A stretch of DNA of 64,000 nucleotides from Strigamia acuminata (taxonomy: Eukaryota > Arthropoda > Chilopoda > Geophilomorpha > Linotaeniidae). The position numbers and the translations under genes were made by a program. The notes under the pieces are model-generated. The model made no database searches and was not told where the DNA came from. It saw only the letters and a list, made by a program, of their open reading frames with translations. The stretch is from the NCBI GenBank assembly GCA_949358305.1, contig OX442314.1:58847369-58911368 (forward strand), in the 5' to 3' direction. This document shows positions 1-9,583 of the stretch, in pieces (the stretch's first letter is position 1; each line of letters starts with the position of its first letter).

Positions 1-860
1 AATGCCATAATAACCTTTTTCCAATAAATTAATTTTTTTTACACACTAAAAATTATCTATCTCTACATTAATGTTTATAATTATGCCAACCTTGCCTTTT
101 TGATTCTAGATGGCCTACCTCGTTTTCTTTTCTACGCGAGAGGATTGTTTTGGTTTCTCGGGGCACTACAAACAGCCCCTCAGTAATGGCTATGCCCATG
201 ATGTGCTTACACACAGATACTTTCCCTATAACTCTCTATTTTTTGACGAATAAGACTTTGGCCACATCGATTTTTTCATCTGAGTGTGCCAGTTGCAATG
301 TGACAATATCCGAATGCACCTCAGCCTAATTTTTTTTATTCCCAATCAACTTTTTTTTTTGTTGACATTGCAAATCACGTAGGCCCAGCAATAAATTCTA
401 ATTGTTTCAGCTCCGAAGACGTCATGACATGCGTTGGGGATGGCGAAAAAAACTCTCACTGTCACCATCGCCATCTGCATGGATCGCAAATCTTTCCTAG
501 AAGTCCGTCCAGTTGTCAAAGCCCAATGATGGGCTCACCATTCTCTTCAGCACGAACTGTATTTAGATAGGTGGCATTTTTATATGTAAGTGTTGCAGAA
601 AAAGTTCATAAAACGTCAGCACTACCAATCAAACGTCGCCCAGACCGTTTTTAAATTAATGTGGAATTTTAATTAAGTAATATGAAGTGTGAAAAAAAGA
701 ATAAACAGTGCGGGGGGGGGGGGGGGGTAGGTACTGCAGAATTAAATTACTTTTAGCGAAAACTGAAGAATAAATAGTGTGTACATAACTAATATATAGG
801 GATGTTAAATAAGTGATAAATCATTGACAAAAAAAATTTGGATGACTACAAAAAATTTAC

Positions 861-949
861 CTGCAAGTAATATTTTTTAGGAGGCAAGGATACAAACAAC
901 CGTGCAAATTGTTATCACAAGGATTTCTCTTCGTGTTGAGGAAGTGATA
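861..949 (-). CDS. DEG/ENaC cysteine-rich 89-nt exon (left copy, first)
   Basis: Read on the minus strand, a TTTCAG acceptor precedes an open 29-codon segment plus 2 nt, followed by a GTAAAT donor. The translation has the pattern NTKRNPC, two further Cys pairs and a final ITC. This matches the Cys-rich extracellular segment before the C-terminal part of the channel, and the exon at 50912-51021 has the same pattern and the same exit phase. The equal-length paralogous exon at 59215-59303 supports it. It enters in phase 0 and leaves in phase 2. Confidence 0.6.
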
Positions 950-1379
950 CTGAAAGACAATTTATGGAAGTTTCAGGAATACTATTTCGTGAGAGAAATC
1001 TGGAACAAGGTGTTTATTTTGGATACCCAAAGTTACGAAATTTGTATTGAAATTTTGTGCAAATGGGTGCAAGGAGCCCTAAAATGTAGAAAAAACTGGC
1101 ACATGTCAAATACGAATAAATCAATTTGGCGCATTCACATTTTACAGGAATGATAAAAACATTCCATTAGTTTTTTTAATATTTTCTGTTTTCTGTTTGG
1201 ATATGGTCTTAACCACTGCAGTATGGGGATTTACCACAGTGGGAGGTAGGTACTGCGGAATTAAATTACTTTTAGCAAAAACTGAAGAATAAATAGTGTG
1301 TACATAACTAATATATAGGGATGTTAAATAAGTGATAAATCATTGACAAAAAAAATTTGGATGACTACAAAAAATTTAC

Positions 1380-1468
1380 CTGCAAGTAATATTTTTTAGG
1401 AGGCAAGGATACAAACAACCGTGCAAATTGTTATCACAAGGATTTCTCTTCGTGTTGAGGAAGTGATA
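1380..1468 (-). CDS. DEG/ENaC 89-nt exon (left copy, second)
   Basis: Tandem duplicate of the exon at 861-949, displaced by 519 bp, with the same splice borders and the same translation. Because 89 is not a multiple of three, a transcript containing both copies would shift frame. Confidence 0.55.
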
Positions 1469-1590
1469 CTGAAAGACAATTTATGGAAGTTTCAGGAATA
1501 CTATTTCGTGAGAGAAATCTGGAACAAGGTGTTTATTTTGGATACCCAAAGTTACGAAATTTGTATTGAAATTTTGTGCAAATGGGTGCA

Positions 1591-3563
1591 CGGTGGGCCC
1601 TCAGCAAACGCTGATGGAGGATCAAATCGGTGGTCTGGCGCACCTGGTTGTGTAGCCAAACAAATACCGATTTCCCCTTGTCTCTCTGCGCGAGGATGAA
1701 TTTGCGCGTCGCCGTCGTCATCGACAGCTGAGAGAACTCGTCGCATAATTTCTCATAGTAGTTTGTCGGAGGCTTCGCCGCTTTCGCTGACTTGGCGCTC
1801 TTCGAAACTACCGCCTGCTGGACAGTCTCTTCCCGCGCTTGTTGGGCTGCGGGAGGCGTCAGGCTCTGGCGAGCGGCGGACATCGTTGGCGGCGTCCGGC
1901 ACAGCAGGCGTCTCGGCTTACCCGCCGCATTTGATAGGACGGGTGTCTGTGGTGTCGCCGCTGGTGGCATCGGTGGCGGCGGCGGAGGTGGAGTTGGGGC
2001 TCCACGTGAAGCAGTCGAAGAGGCGGCGTCGCTCTCCATCGGCTCTTCACTCGTGACCATCATTGCGCACGGCTGCGTCGATGGTGTCGGCGTCCACGTG
2101 GTAACGGCGTGGCGGAAGGCCATGCTCCGCAACTTGTACCCCTCCCATTCGGGGTTCACCACGTCCCGGGTCAGCTCGAATCGAGTCATCGCCGGGTTGG
2201 GGAGAATGGCGCTCCATTCCCCAACAAGTGCACGAGGTATCTGTACACCTTCTCGGTCTACGACGGACCAGCAGGCCATCGCCTGTCGCCCGACCCCAAA
2301 GAGCGAAGGGGTTAATAGCTGGACCATGATTTCAGTCAAGGCCAGCTGCAGACGACGGCGGTTTACTGGATTGCTGCGGTCGGAATCCTCAGCGAACGCA
2401 CGCGAGTGATGTCGCATCATCGAAATTCCCCACTCGATGAAATGGCGCTGAGTGACGTCGGCGCCCTGCAGAGCAGCGGCGGCGGCTCTCGGGTCCTCCA
2501 TCACGAATGCGAAGGCTACTAGCTCTTCGATCGATGGATTGGCTGCTTCTCGCGCTAGCCTCGCGTTTTCATCACGCTGTTCATACCACATCGCTGTGCG
2601 GTCGTGTCTTGCCGAGCTCGGGTAATATTCTCCGAATCGGGCGTTATGGCATTCCCGCGCAATGCTCTGGTGCACGAGCAACATCACGGAGTCGTCGACG
2701 GTCGGGTTCGGCGTGACGCTCGAATCCGGTGGCGTCGGCGGCGGCGGAGGCTGCGTCGGCGGCGGCAGCGTCAATGACTGCTGTGCCGGCAACGGTTGCG
2801 ACGTCGATGACTGCGTCGGCAACAGCAACGTCAAAGACTGTTGTGCTGGCGGTGGCAGCGTCGCTTGCACTCCAGTCGGCGTGACTTGGAGTGCCGGGAG
2901 CTGGCTTACAGAACTCGTCGGTGGAACGACGGCCGTAAGTGCGTTTTCTACACGCGGTTGCGAATTGACATATTCGCTTAACCACCGTGCCACTTCGTGT
3001 GGAATCACGGTACCATGCTCGACGACGCCCATCTTGCGGGCGAACTGCATCGCGGGGTCGAAACGCGACAATTTCTTGCGTTTCATCTGAGTGATGATCT
3101 CGCGAAGGTCCCGCGTGTCTGGCGCTAGGACGCGACGCTCCCCGGAAGATCTGCCACTCGACTTCGATCGTGCCTCTCTCGCTTCCTTCGCTTCTATTGC
3201 TTTGAGAGCGTGTTCGGGAAGGGGAATTCCCCGCGCCTCGCAGCGAGCGAAATACCGCTCTTTGCAGTCTCGTTTCCGCTGCTCACGGTGAGTCAGCGGA
3301 TGTCTGCCGACACGGGGACGAGAGACTCGCTCTTCGTCGCCCGAAATCCAGACTTCTCGAGTCTCCTTACCGTCTTTCATCTGACGGTTGACAAACACCC
3401 TTGGTCTGGTGTAATTTGCGGAGTCGCGCGGTGGCTGCGCTGACGTTCCCGCTCCATCGTTTACGGTCGAGTGCCTTTCGACGCACTGTTTCTTCGACCG
3501 GCCCGGGGAGCGCGATTTGCTGCCCCCGGTTCCCTTGGAGCGCTTGCGCTTCCTTGGGAAATT
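1591..3563 (-). CDS. ORF3 distal part, E1 (C-terminally truncated)
   Basis: Open for 657 codons after a single in-frame TAA (3564-3566) that separates it from the proximal part; the frame is unchanged across the stop. The N-terminal part is basic and RS/KR-rich, then comes a long Pro/Gln-rich tract with valine-threonine repeats, a globular-looking middle block, a PPPPPPP tract and a C-terminal block. The middle and C-terminal blocks align with the 827-codon ORF at 61258-63741: shared pieces include PRAL, EW/DW, ELT, and LHQRL near the end. The last roughly 60 residues of that homologue are absent because the element is cut at 1591. I see no membrane span or signal peptide here. Function unknown. 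Confidence 0.6.
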
Positions 3564-4139
3564 TTATTTGGGGCTGAGAATTCCCAAATAATGTAACTGC
3601 CACATTTCGGCTTGTGACGTGAGAATCCCCATTCTCGGTCGCCACTGTGGCGTAACTTCCCCCTGCCGAATCTGCTCGCACCACAGATGTATATCGGCGG
3701 TGCTCATTCCGTCGTCTTGCAAAATCCGCTCTGCAACCGCCGGCGCAGTGTCGATTAGCTGCTGGCGGTAGTGTTGATACACTTCTTCGCGGGCCTCCTC
3801 GGTCTCGGCCGCTTGCCACGCGAACAACACATGCTCCTCCACTGGCCTGCCGGAGTATTGGCTCGACAGGGCCGGGTGGAAGATCGGAGACTTCGGGTCA
3901 TCGCTGCGAGCGAGCTCTGCAGCAACGACGTCTCGCACCGACTCCGGGAACGCGTCCAGGAGTGTACAGTCGTTAACCCAACGCTTGGCGAGGGCGCGCG
4001 AAAATAATACGCGCAGGCGGTATGGCTTTGCATCTTCGCCAAAGCAGCGGCGCAGAAAATCGGGCAGTACGCCTCGATAAATGCCCGCTCGCACTATGCA
4101 TGCGGGGCTGAGCGCTCCCCACGTGTCTCGGAGCTCCAT
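3564..4139 (-). CDS. ORF3 proximal part, E1
   Basis: 191 codons from an ATG at 4139 to a TAA at 3564-3566. It aligns with residues of about 108-257 of the 827-codon homologue at the right edge (shared FS.AL.KRW, a following LLDAF/YLIDGF, and W.P...SQ.EM.QL). The open frame extends upstream to another ATG at 4259. That extension would add an N-terminal hydrophobic segment of about 20 residues, which could be a signal anchor. However, a good splice acceptor (TTACAG) sits directly before the ATG at 4139, so the hydrophobic stretch may be intron. It occupies the env position after pol, but the homologue has no envelope features. Confidence 0.55.
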   Translation of the reverse strand: MELRDTWGALSPACIVRAGIYRGVLPDFLRRCFGEDAKPYRLRVLFSRALAKRWVNDCTLLDAFPESVRDVVAAELARSDDPKSPIFHPALSSQYSGRPVEEHVLFAWQAAETEEAREEVYQHYRQQLIDTAPAVAERILQDDGMSTADIHLWCEQIRQGEVTPQWRPRMGILTSQAEMWQLHYLGILSPK

Positions 4140-4921
4140 CTGTAATGATGGAAACAAAATAATTAATAAAATCGCCAATAACACGGAGATAAATAGGGGG
4201 TGGGCTCGAGGAACGTCGCTGAAACGTGCCGCCGTTCGTCGAGTCCTATTCCTGTTCATTGATTCGTCCTTGTCAGGAAGAAAGAGTCTTCTTGGCACAT
4301 CTGGCTCACGTCCACTGATAACCACGTGACGGAATCGAGCGTATTACTCCGGAAATTCTCTTCGGATTATTTAATTTAAAGTTAAACTGTAAATTCGTAT
4401 TAAACCAATAAATTCGCGAAATCGTTCGTGAAAATTCCCAAATGACAATTTTTAGAACAAATAAATGCTCTTGTCATAAATAAGTAAATTCATCTAATAA
4501 TAACTCCAAAATTCGGAGTTAAAGTCGAGTTAAAAACGAATCTAAAATAAATTAGTGTCATCGGAAAAATTCGCAAATAAAATAACAAATAAAAATAGAA
4601 AACAACGTTCTATAAATTATTCCAAAATCTATCCAATAAATTATTCCCATTTCTGGAATATAAAAAGAAAGCTCGTTTCCTTTGTCTCGTTTGTGTCAAT
4701 TGTCGTGAGTCATTTTCAAGGAGCGAGGCGACATTAAGTCTGCGATCGCGTCCTTGAAAACAAACAATAAGGAGAAAATACAATCGCTTGCGCGATCGTG
4801 TGTATTAGTATAATAATTATACACTATTTCGAACGCAGAGCGTTCATGTCAAGTATTAGTCAAGTGTATCTTTAATTCAACCGCACGGAGCTAAATCTCG
4901 TGCGGCGATGCCGACTACTAC
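4140..4921 (-). other. A/T-rich putative intron of ORF3, E1
   Basis: No gene of its own is visible. It is bounded by the proposed GTAGTA donor and TTACAG acceptor and is very A/T-rich in the 4330-4870 part. The stretch 5015-5492 between this region and pol is likewise non-coding as far as I can see. Confidence 0.35.
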
Positions 4922-5014
4922 CTGATCGGGTGGAACTACGTTAACGTCCTGGTCCCAATTCTCGTCATGATGCTCGATTTCAAGCATTTCCTCGTCCCCT
5001 CCTTCCTCAGCCAT
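4922..5014 (-). CDS. Candidate first coding exon of ORF3, E1
   Basis: An ATG at 5014 opens a short acidic frame (MAEEGGDEEMLEIEHHDEN...). After 31 codons it meets CAG|GTAGTA, a plausible donor. Splicing to the acceptor before 4139 would remove 782 nt and keep the frame (phase 0 to phase 0). The homologous ORF at 61258-63741 also starts with an acidic Glu-rich segment and has a 78-nt intron just upstream. This is inference from splice signals and phase; unspliced, the frame would stop at 4877. Confidence 0.35.
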
Positions 5015-5492
5015 CGTGAGGATTGCGCGTTCAGTCAGACCACGATAAAAAAACTTAAAACTCCTCGTAAAATGGATCAAAAACTCGGTTACAAATAAAC
5101 TCGATGTGTATCACGTGCGGACGACGATCAGCTGATTTAGCGGAAGTCCGGGTGAAAACGAGGCAATCGTGGTGGGTTCTGGGTAATTTTACTCCAGAAC
5201 CAGGTGTTTATGACTTGTGCGCAGCAGCCCGTGCGCATGTTACGCTACGGGGCTCCTTTGTTTCTACGCCCGTGCGCGATCGCTGCTACGGGGTCTTTTG
5301 CACGCGGTATCCGACCCGTGCCGATAATTTTGCTACGGGTCCCGCGTTTCCACGCCATCTCGTGACGTGAATTCGACCGATATCCGCTTTGTTGGACTTA
5401 GCGAAATTTTCAGAGTCTCGGATTTTGATGGCTAGCGCTGTCGATCGATCAATTTTTTGTTTTTCAGCGTCGCCATCGACTCGTAACGTTTT

Positions 5493-8400
5493 CTACTCCT
5501 TTCCTACGACCTTTCCGTCTTTTATGAACGGATTACTTCTACGAGGCCGCAGGTGATGAGTCGAGACAGGTACGATTTCTTTTATTTTTTTGGTCTGTAC
5601 CTCCTCATGTGTATTTCCTTTTTTATCCGTGTTTTTTGTGTTTGTTTCAGGAGTTTCTCCTGTTTCCCCCCCGACCAAAATTGGATCCGGAACGGATTCA
5701 ACTATCTCGTTTACCGGAGGTGGAGGGGCGTCGAAATACTCCTTGTTGTCACTTGGCGGTGCTTTCTCCGACTCGCCAGCGAACATATCGACGATTTGGC
5801 CGTCAGTTTTGGACTTGACTTGGCCTTTGGCCCACATTTCTTGCGGGAATTCCGGAATGTACGGAGTTAACTCTCGTACTTGTATCGATTTGTGCTCGGT
5901 ATTGTCCTCGAGCTTACGTAATTTATACGCGTTACCGCCATGCTTGTCGATGATCACATACGGACCATCTCTCTTGTCGGCCAAGCTGGCGGTGATTCCT
6001 CTCGCTGCATTTGAGAGGATGTGTGTGTCCTTCCACACTAAATCATTGATCTCGAAATTCACAAATTTTCTACCGCTTTTATCTTGTAAAATGCGGTCGC
6101 GCATGTTAAAAATGTGCGCCATCATATGCTTGTAAGTGTTGGAGATGGTTTGCTCCAGTTTATACACATACTCATGTGGTTTCTCTGGGTCCACCACATT
6201 TACCGACTCTGCCACTCGTGGGTCCCAAGGCACTCGTAGCTCCCGGGCGAAGTTGAGGTAGGCCGGAGAAAAATCTCTCGTCCTCGAGACTGTTGTTCGT
6301 ATGCTGAACGCGATCTCCCTCAAGTATTCATCCCACCTATTGTGGATGTCCGTGAATATACTTAATGCATATTTGATATCCCTGTTGAGTCGCTCAACGG
6401 GATTTGTTCTGGGATTGTAGGTCGAAGTATGTGACGCCACAATCCTGAATTTCTTACAAAACTTACCCCAAATTTTCGAGATAAATTGGGGTCCGTTATC
6501 GGATATTATTTTACGTGGAAATCCGTAACGTAACGCTACGTCGTAGATACATTCAACGATTTTTTCTGCTGAAGGTCTAGCGACGGCGTACAACTCGGGC
6601 CAACGAGTCGCCACGTCCATTATTACGATAATGTACGCATTTTTATTTCTCGTAACGGGTTTTGGGCCCATCACATCGACACTTAAACAATCAAAAGGCG
6701 CGTAAGGCCCTAAGAAAATAGTTTCGAATGGTGATTTACTCCTCGGCTTGCACGCTTGACATCGCTGACATTGGTGGACAAAAAGAGCAATATCTTTTTT
6801 CATCCCTGTCCAGTGAAAAAGCTGTGTAGCACGATATAGTGTTCTGCTTACTCCCGCATGACTTGCAAGCGGGTGCCCGTGTAACAACCACAGCACGCGA
6901 CCGATTAAGGAAGCAGGTATTACTACCTTTACTGCGGTGTCCGATTCACTCAAGTCATCTTGGTGATTTGGGTGATGTTTCACCAAAAGGCCGTCATCCA
7001 ATAGGTAATCTATGGATTCGTGTGCATAACGACGCTTCTGCCTTCTGGTTAAGTTGGGCGGATATTTTCCTGTCAGCACGAATCTAGCTCTGTCCTGACA
7101 TTTTTTGTCTAATTTTTGTTGCACAATTATTTCCTCCCTTGTCGGGGGATTGCTTTGCATCTGCTTGCCGACATGAGCGTGGAAGGCGCTTAGAAGCGGG
7201 TCATTTATTCTCCGCTCTAGCTTAAATTCCCTCTTTGCATCTGGGTAATTGTCAGCAGCTGGTTGGTATAACCGCGTCCAGAATCCACAGAATTTTACAT
7301 CTGCCGGAGACGCGGTAGGAATTTCATTCATTTTCCTTAAATCCCAACGATGACAACTCGTCGGGCAGTAAATGATGCGGGAATCATCCTCGCCATCATC
7401 GTCAGCGTCGATAGGATCTGACACTGGTGCCCGTGATAGAGCGTCAGCCACGACGTTATATTTGCCGGGCTTGTATTGAATGGTCAAGTCGCATGCCATC
7501 AGTTCTAACTGCCATCTGGCTAGTCGACCGGCTGGCTCCTTTAATTTCATCAGCCATTGTAACGCTTGATGATCTGTATGGACTACAAATTTGGTATATT
7601 CGAGATAATCTCTGAATTTCCTTATAGCCCACACAACTGCCAAACACTCCAACTCTGTGGCGTTGTAATTTTTTTCAGCGCCTTGGAGTTTGCGACTTAT
7701 AAACATGCACGGCAGGTCTTGTTCGACTCCGTCGCGCACGTGTGTTTGGAGCAATGCTGCTCCCAACCCAACTCTGCTGGCGTCCGTATGTAATATGAAC
7801 GGCCGGTTTAAGTCGGGTAGAGGCATTACGCCGACTTCCGTCAGCATTCTCTTTATCGCATTAAATGCGATGTTGCACTCATTTGACCATACAAATTCGT
7901 TTTCATTCTTCAGGAGGTCGGTAACTGGGGCTGCCACTTCAGCTAGACCCGGTAGCAACCTGCCGAAGAAGTTTATCATTCCCATAAACCGTTGGACACC
8001 TTTAACGTCCTCGGGTGGTGGGAAACGATTAATCGCATCGATTTTTTCGGGGCCAATAGCTAAACCATTGACTCCAATGCGATAACCCAGGAAGGCAAGC
8101 TCCTTTCGACAGAACTTGCTCTTGCCCGGATGAACGTGTAACCCAGCTTTCGCCAGCCGGGTGAGCACTTGGTCGATGTGCTCAATGTGCTCTTCGAATG
8201 TTTTAGAGGCAATAACTATGTCATCTAGGTATGCCCACACGAACTGATGCAGGATATCACCCAATACGCTTTCGATTAGTCTCTGAAAGGTACTGGGAGC
8301 ATTCACTAAACCAAACGGCATGACGTTGAACATCAACCGTCCAATTGGCGAGTAAAATGCTGTTTTTAGCTTATCCTCTGGCCTCATCTCAACTTGCCAG

Positions 8401-9560
8401 TACCCCTTCGACAGATCCATCGTCGTAACCCAAGAAAAGGGGCTAAGCTCTCTCAAAATGGATTCGATAGACGGCATCTGTATGGGATCTATCTCTGTCA
8501 CCGCGTTTAATGGGCGGTAATCAATGCATAGACGCGGATCCGAGCCCGGGCGCATCACGAGCACAACTCGCGTCGCGTATTCTCCCTGGGCCTCGGAGAC
8601 AATGCCACTGTCTAGCATTTCTTGGCACATTTTTTGCACTATTTCACGTTTTTGCGGGTTCATTCCCTTATACGCAACTCGTATAGGTTTATTATCCGTC
8701 AATTTAATTTCGTGAATAGCCCTATTCGTTCGGCCCGGTTTTTTCGACAGGATCCCCTCATATTTAAGTAGGACCCTTCGTAGGGCTGCCGCTTCGTTTA
8801 ATTCTAAAGCGGCGTCGGCGACAAGCGTTTCCACTACATTGTCCCGTTGCAATTCTGCTACGAATGCTTTAAAATCGTAGTCTTGAACGAATTTCTTTAG
8901 GCCTTTCTCCCACTGTGTCTTGTCGGCCGCTTCTTTGATAAGAGCTGGTGGCACGACAATTGCGGGTCTTTCTCTATCATTTCTGATATAATTCCAAGAT
9001 TTCGTTATTGGATTTGGTTGTATCTCCATTGACGCCATGAGGTCCAAACCCAACAGAAAAATTCTGTCGCATGTGGGCAGGACCAGGAAAGGGTGTTGTT
9101 CTACCCCTCCGAGCCACTCCATGGTCAATAATATAACTCCTTTTGGACGCGCCATTCCGTTGGCGGTTTTTAGACGTACATTCTTATTAACGCCTTTTAT
9201 CTTATCGGTGAGACCCAATGATGCTACTATGTCCTCGGAAACGAACGAGCGATCTGCTCCCGAGTCTAATAGTCCCATAATTTTTTCGCGTTCTATTGTC
9301 ATGGGCAGCATACATAGGCGGCTGGTGTATTCGACCGCCACGTTGCACATGAAAACACGAAATTCTTCTGTGTCTTCGACTACTTGAGGTAATTCTTCAA
9401 GCAGTAGGTTCGGTTCTTCCGCCTCAGCCTCAGCGTTTGCGGTAATTACCTGCAAAGCGTTGTTGGCCCTGTCTTGAATTTGGGCGTTAGCTATGTCACT
9501 ACCCATTTCTTTGACTGGTGGCGGCTTATCGAACCCTTTGTTAAACCCCTTCTTCTTCAT
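5493..9560 (-). CDS. pol: Ty3/Gypsy Pol polyprotein, E1
   Basis: 1355 codons from an ATG at 9560, uninterrupted. It should be cleaved into protease, reverse transcriptase, RNase H and integrase for replication of the element. Visible motifs: protease LLDSGA at about 97-102; reverse transcriptase MDLSKGYWQV (about 381-390) and YLDD (about 444-447); RNase H HTDAS (about 591), E near 638, HTDH (about 661) and ADALSR (about 706); integrase zinc module with H894, H901, C931, C934; integrase catalytic D962, D1021, E1056; and a C-terminal GPYVI module. It has its own ATG 23 nt past the gag stop in another frame, so it is not a simple gag-pol readthrough. The E2 copy differs at one integrase residue (Arg here, Gly there) near 1039. 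All catalytic residues are present. Confidence 0.95.
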   Translation of the reverse strand: MKKKGFNKGFDKPPPVKEMGSDIANAQIQDRANNALQVITANAEAEAEEPNLLLEELPQVVEDTEEFRVFMCNVAVEYTSRLCMLPMTIEREKIMGLLDSGADRSFVSEDIVASLGLTDKIKGVNKNVRLKTANGMARPKGVILLTMEWLGGVEQHPFLVLPTCDRIFLLGLDLMASMEIQPNPITKSWNYIRNDRERPAIVVPPALIKEAADKTQWEKGLKKFVQDYDFKAFVAELQRDNVVETLVADAALELNEAAALRRVLLKYEGILSKKPGRTNRAIHEIKLTDNKPIRVAYKGMNPQKREIVQKMCQEMLDSGIVSEAQGEYATRVVLVMRPGSDPRLCIDYRPLNAVTEIDPIQMPSIESILRELSPFSWVTTMDLSKGYWQVEMRPEDKLKTAFYSPIGRLMFNVMPFGLVNAPSTFQRLIESVLGDILHQFVWAYLDDIVIASKTFEEHIEHIDQVLTRLAKAGLHVHPGKSKFCRKELAFLGYRIGVNGLAIGPEKIDAINRFPPPEDVKGVQRFMGMINFFGRLLPGLAEVAAPVTDLLKNENEFVWSNECNIAFNAIKRMLTEVGVMPLPDLNRPFILHTDASRVGLGAALLQTHVRDGVEQDLPCMFISRKLQGAEKNYNATELECLAVVWAIRKFRDYLEYTKFVVHTDHQALQWLMKLKEPAGRLARWQLELMACDLTIQYKPGKYNVVADALSRAPVSDPIDADDDGEDDSRIIYCPTSCHRWDLRKMNEIPTASPADVKFCGFWTRLYQPAADNYPDAKREFKLERRINDPLLSAFHAHVGKQMQSNPPTREEIIVQQKLDKKCQDRARFVLTGKYPPNLTRRQKRRYAHESIDYLLDDGLLVKHHPNHQDDLSESDTAVKVVIPASLIGRVLWLLHGHPLASHAGVSRTLYRATQLFHWTGMKKDIALFVHQCQRCQACKPRSKSPFETIFLGPYAPFDCLSVDVMGPKPVTRNKNAYIIVIMDVATRWPELYAVARPSAEKIVECIYDVALRYGFPRKIISDNGPQFISKIWGKFCKKFRIVASHTSTYNPRTNPVERLNRDIKYALSIFTDIHNRWDEYLREIAFSIRTTVSRTRDFSPAYLNFARELRVPWDPRVAESVNVVDPEKPHEYVYKLEQTISNTYKHMMAHIFNMRDRILQDKSGRKFVNFEINDLVWKDTHILSNAARGITASLADKRDGPYVIIDKHGGNAYKLRKLEDNTEHKSIQVRELTPYIPEFPQEMWAKGQVKSKTDGQIVDMFAGESEKAPPSDNKEYFDAPPPPVNEIVESVPDPILVGGETGETPETNTKNTDKKGNTHEEVQTKKIKEIVPVSTHHLRPRRSNPFIKDGKVVGKE

Positions 9561-9583
9561 GAATAGCGCAGACGGTCGAGAAG

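Larger units (their letters stand above)
1..1590 (-). repeat. Block A, left copy (truncated host DEG/ENaC segment)
   Basis: Near-identical to 16466-18052 and 32177-33764. It is host intron and exon sequence of a minus-strand DEG/ENaC gene, not part of the neighbouring retroelement. The window opens inside the TTAA target duplication of a MITE that is complete in the other two copies. The copy stops at 1590, partway through its second 519-bp repeat, where it joins element E1. The other E junction, at 19590, lies about 1.5 kb further along block A. A poly-G tract at 712-727 is 16 G long here against 13 and 14 in the other copies. Apart from the two 89-nt exons, I see no gene in 1-727. Confidence 0.85.
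728..1590 (-). repeat. 519-bp tandem repeat (one full copy, one cut)
   Basis: The sequence starting at 728 is repeated from 1247 with a period of exactly 519 bp and only a few differences. Each unit holds one 89-nt DEG/ENaC exon on the minus strand with its flanking intron. The second unit is cut at 1590 by E1. The same pair is complete at 17190-18227 and 32902-33939. Confidence 0.9.

Noticed and set aside
902-1153. 83-codon plus-strand ORF in block A (also at 17364, 17883, 33076, 33595)
   Set aside because: It lies antisense to the 89-nt DEG/ENaC exon with its splice sites and starts at a non-ATG codon. Its repetition only reflects the duplications.
1763-3443. Plus-strand and alternative minus-strand ORFs over ORF3, such as Gly/Val-rich and Ala-rich frames
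   Set aside because: GC-rich coding DNA keeps other frames open; their composition mirrors the Pro/Gln repeats of ORF3, and none aligns with the homologue.
4197-4259. Signal-anchor segment making ORF3 an envelope protein
   Set aside because: The hydrophobic stretch lies upstream of a good splice acceptor and has no counterpart in the intact homologue; not enough to call ORF3 an envelope.
5553-6135. Plus-strand ORFs over pol (and the same over E2)
   Set aside because: They are shadows of the pol frame, without ATG context or domain features.
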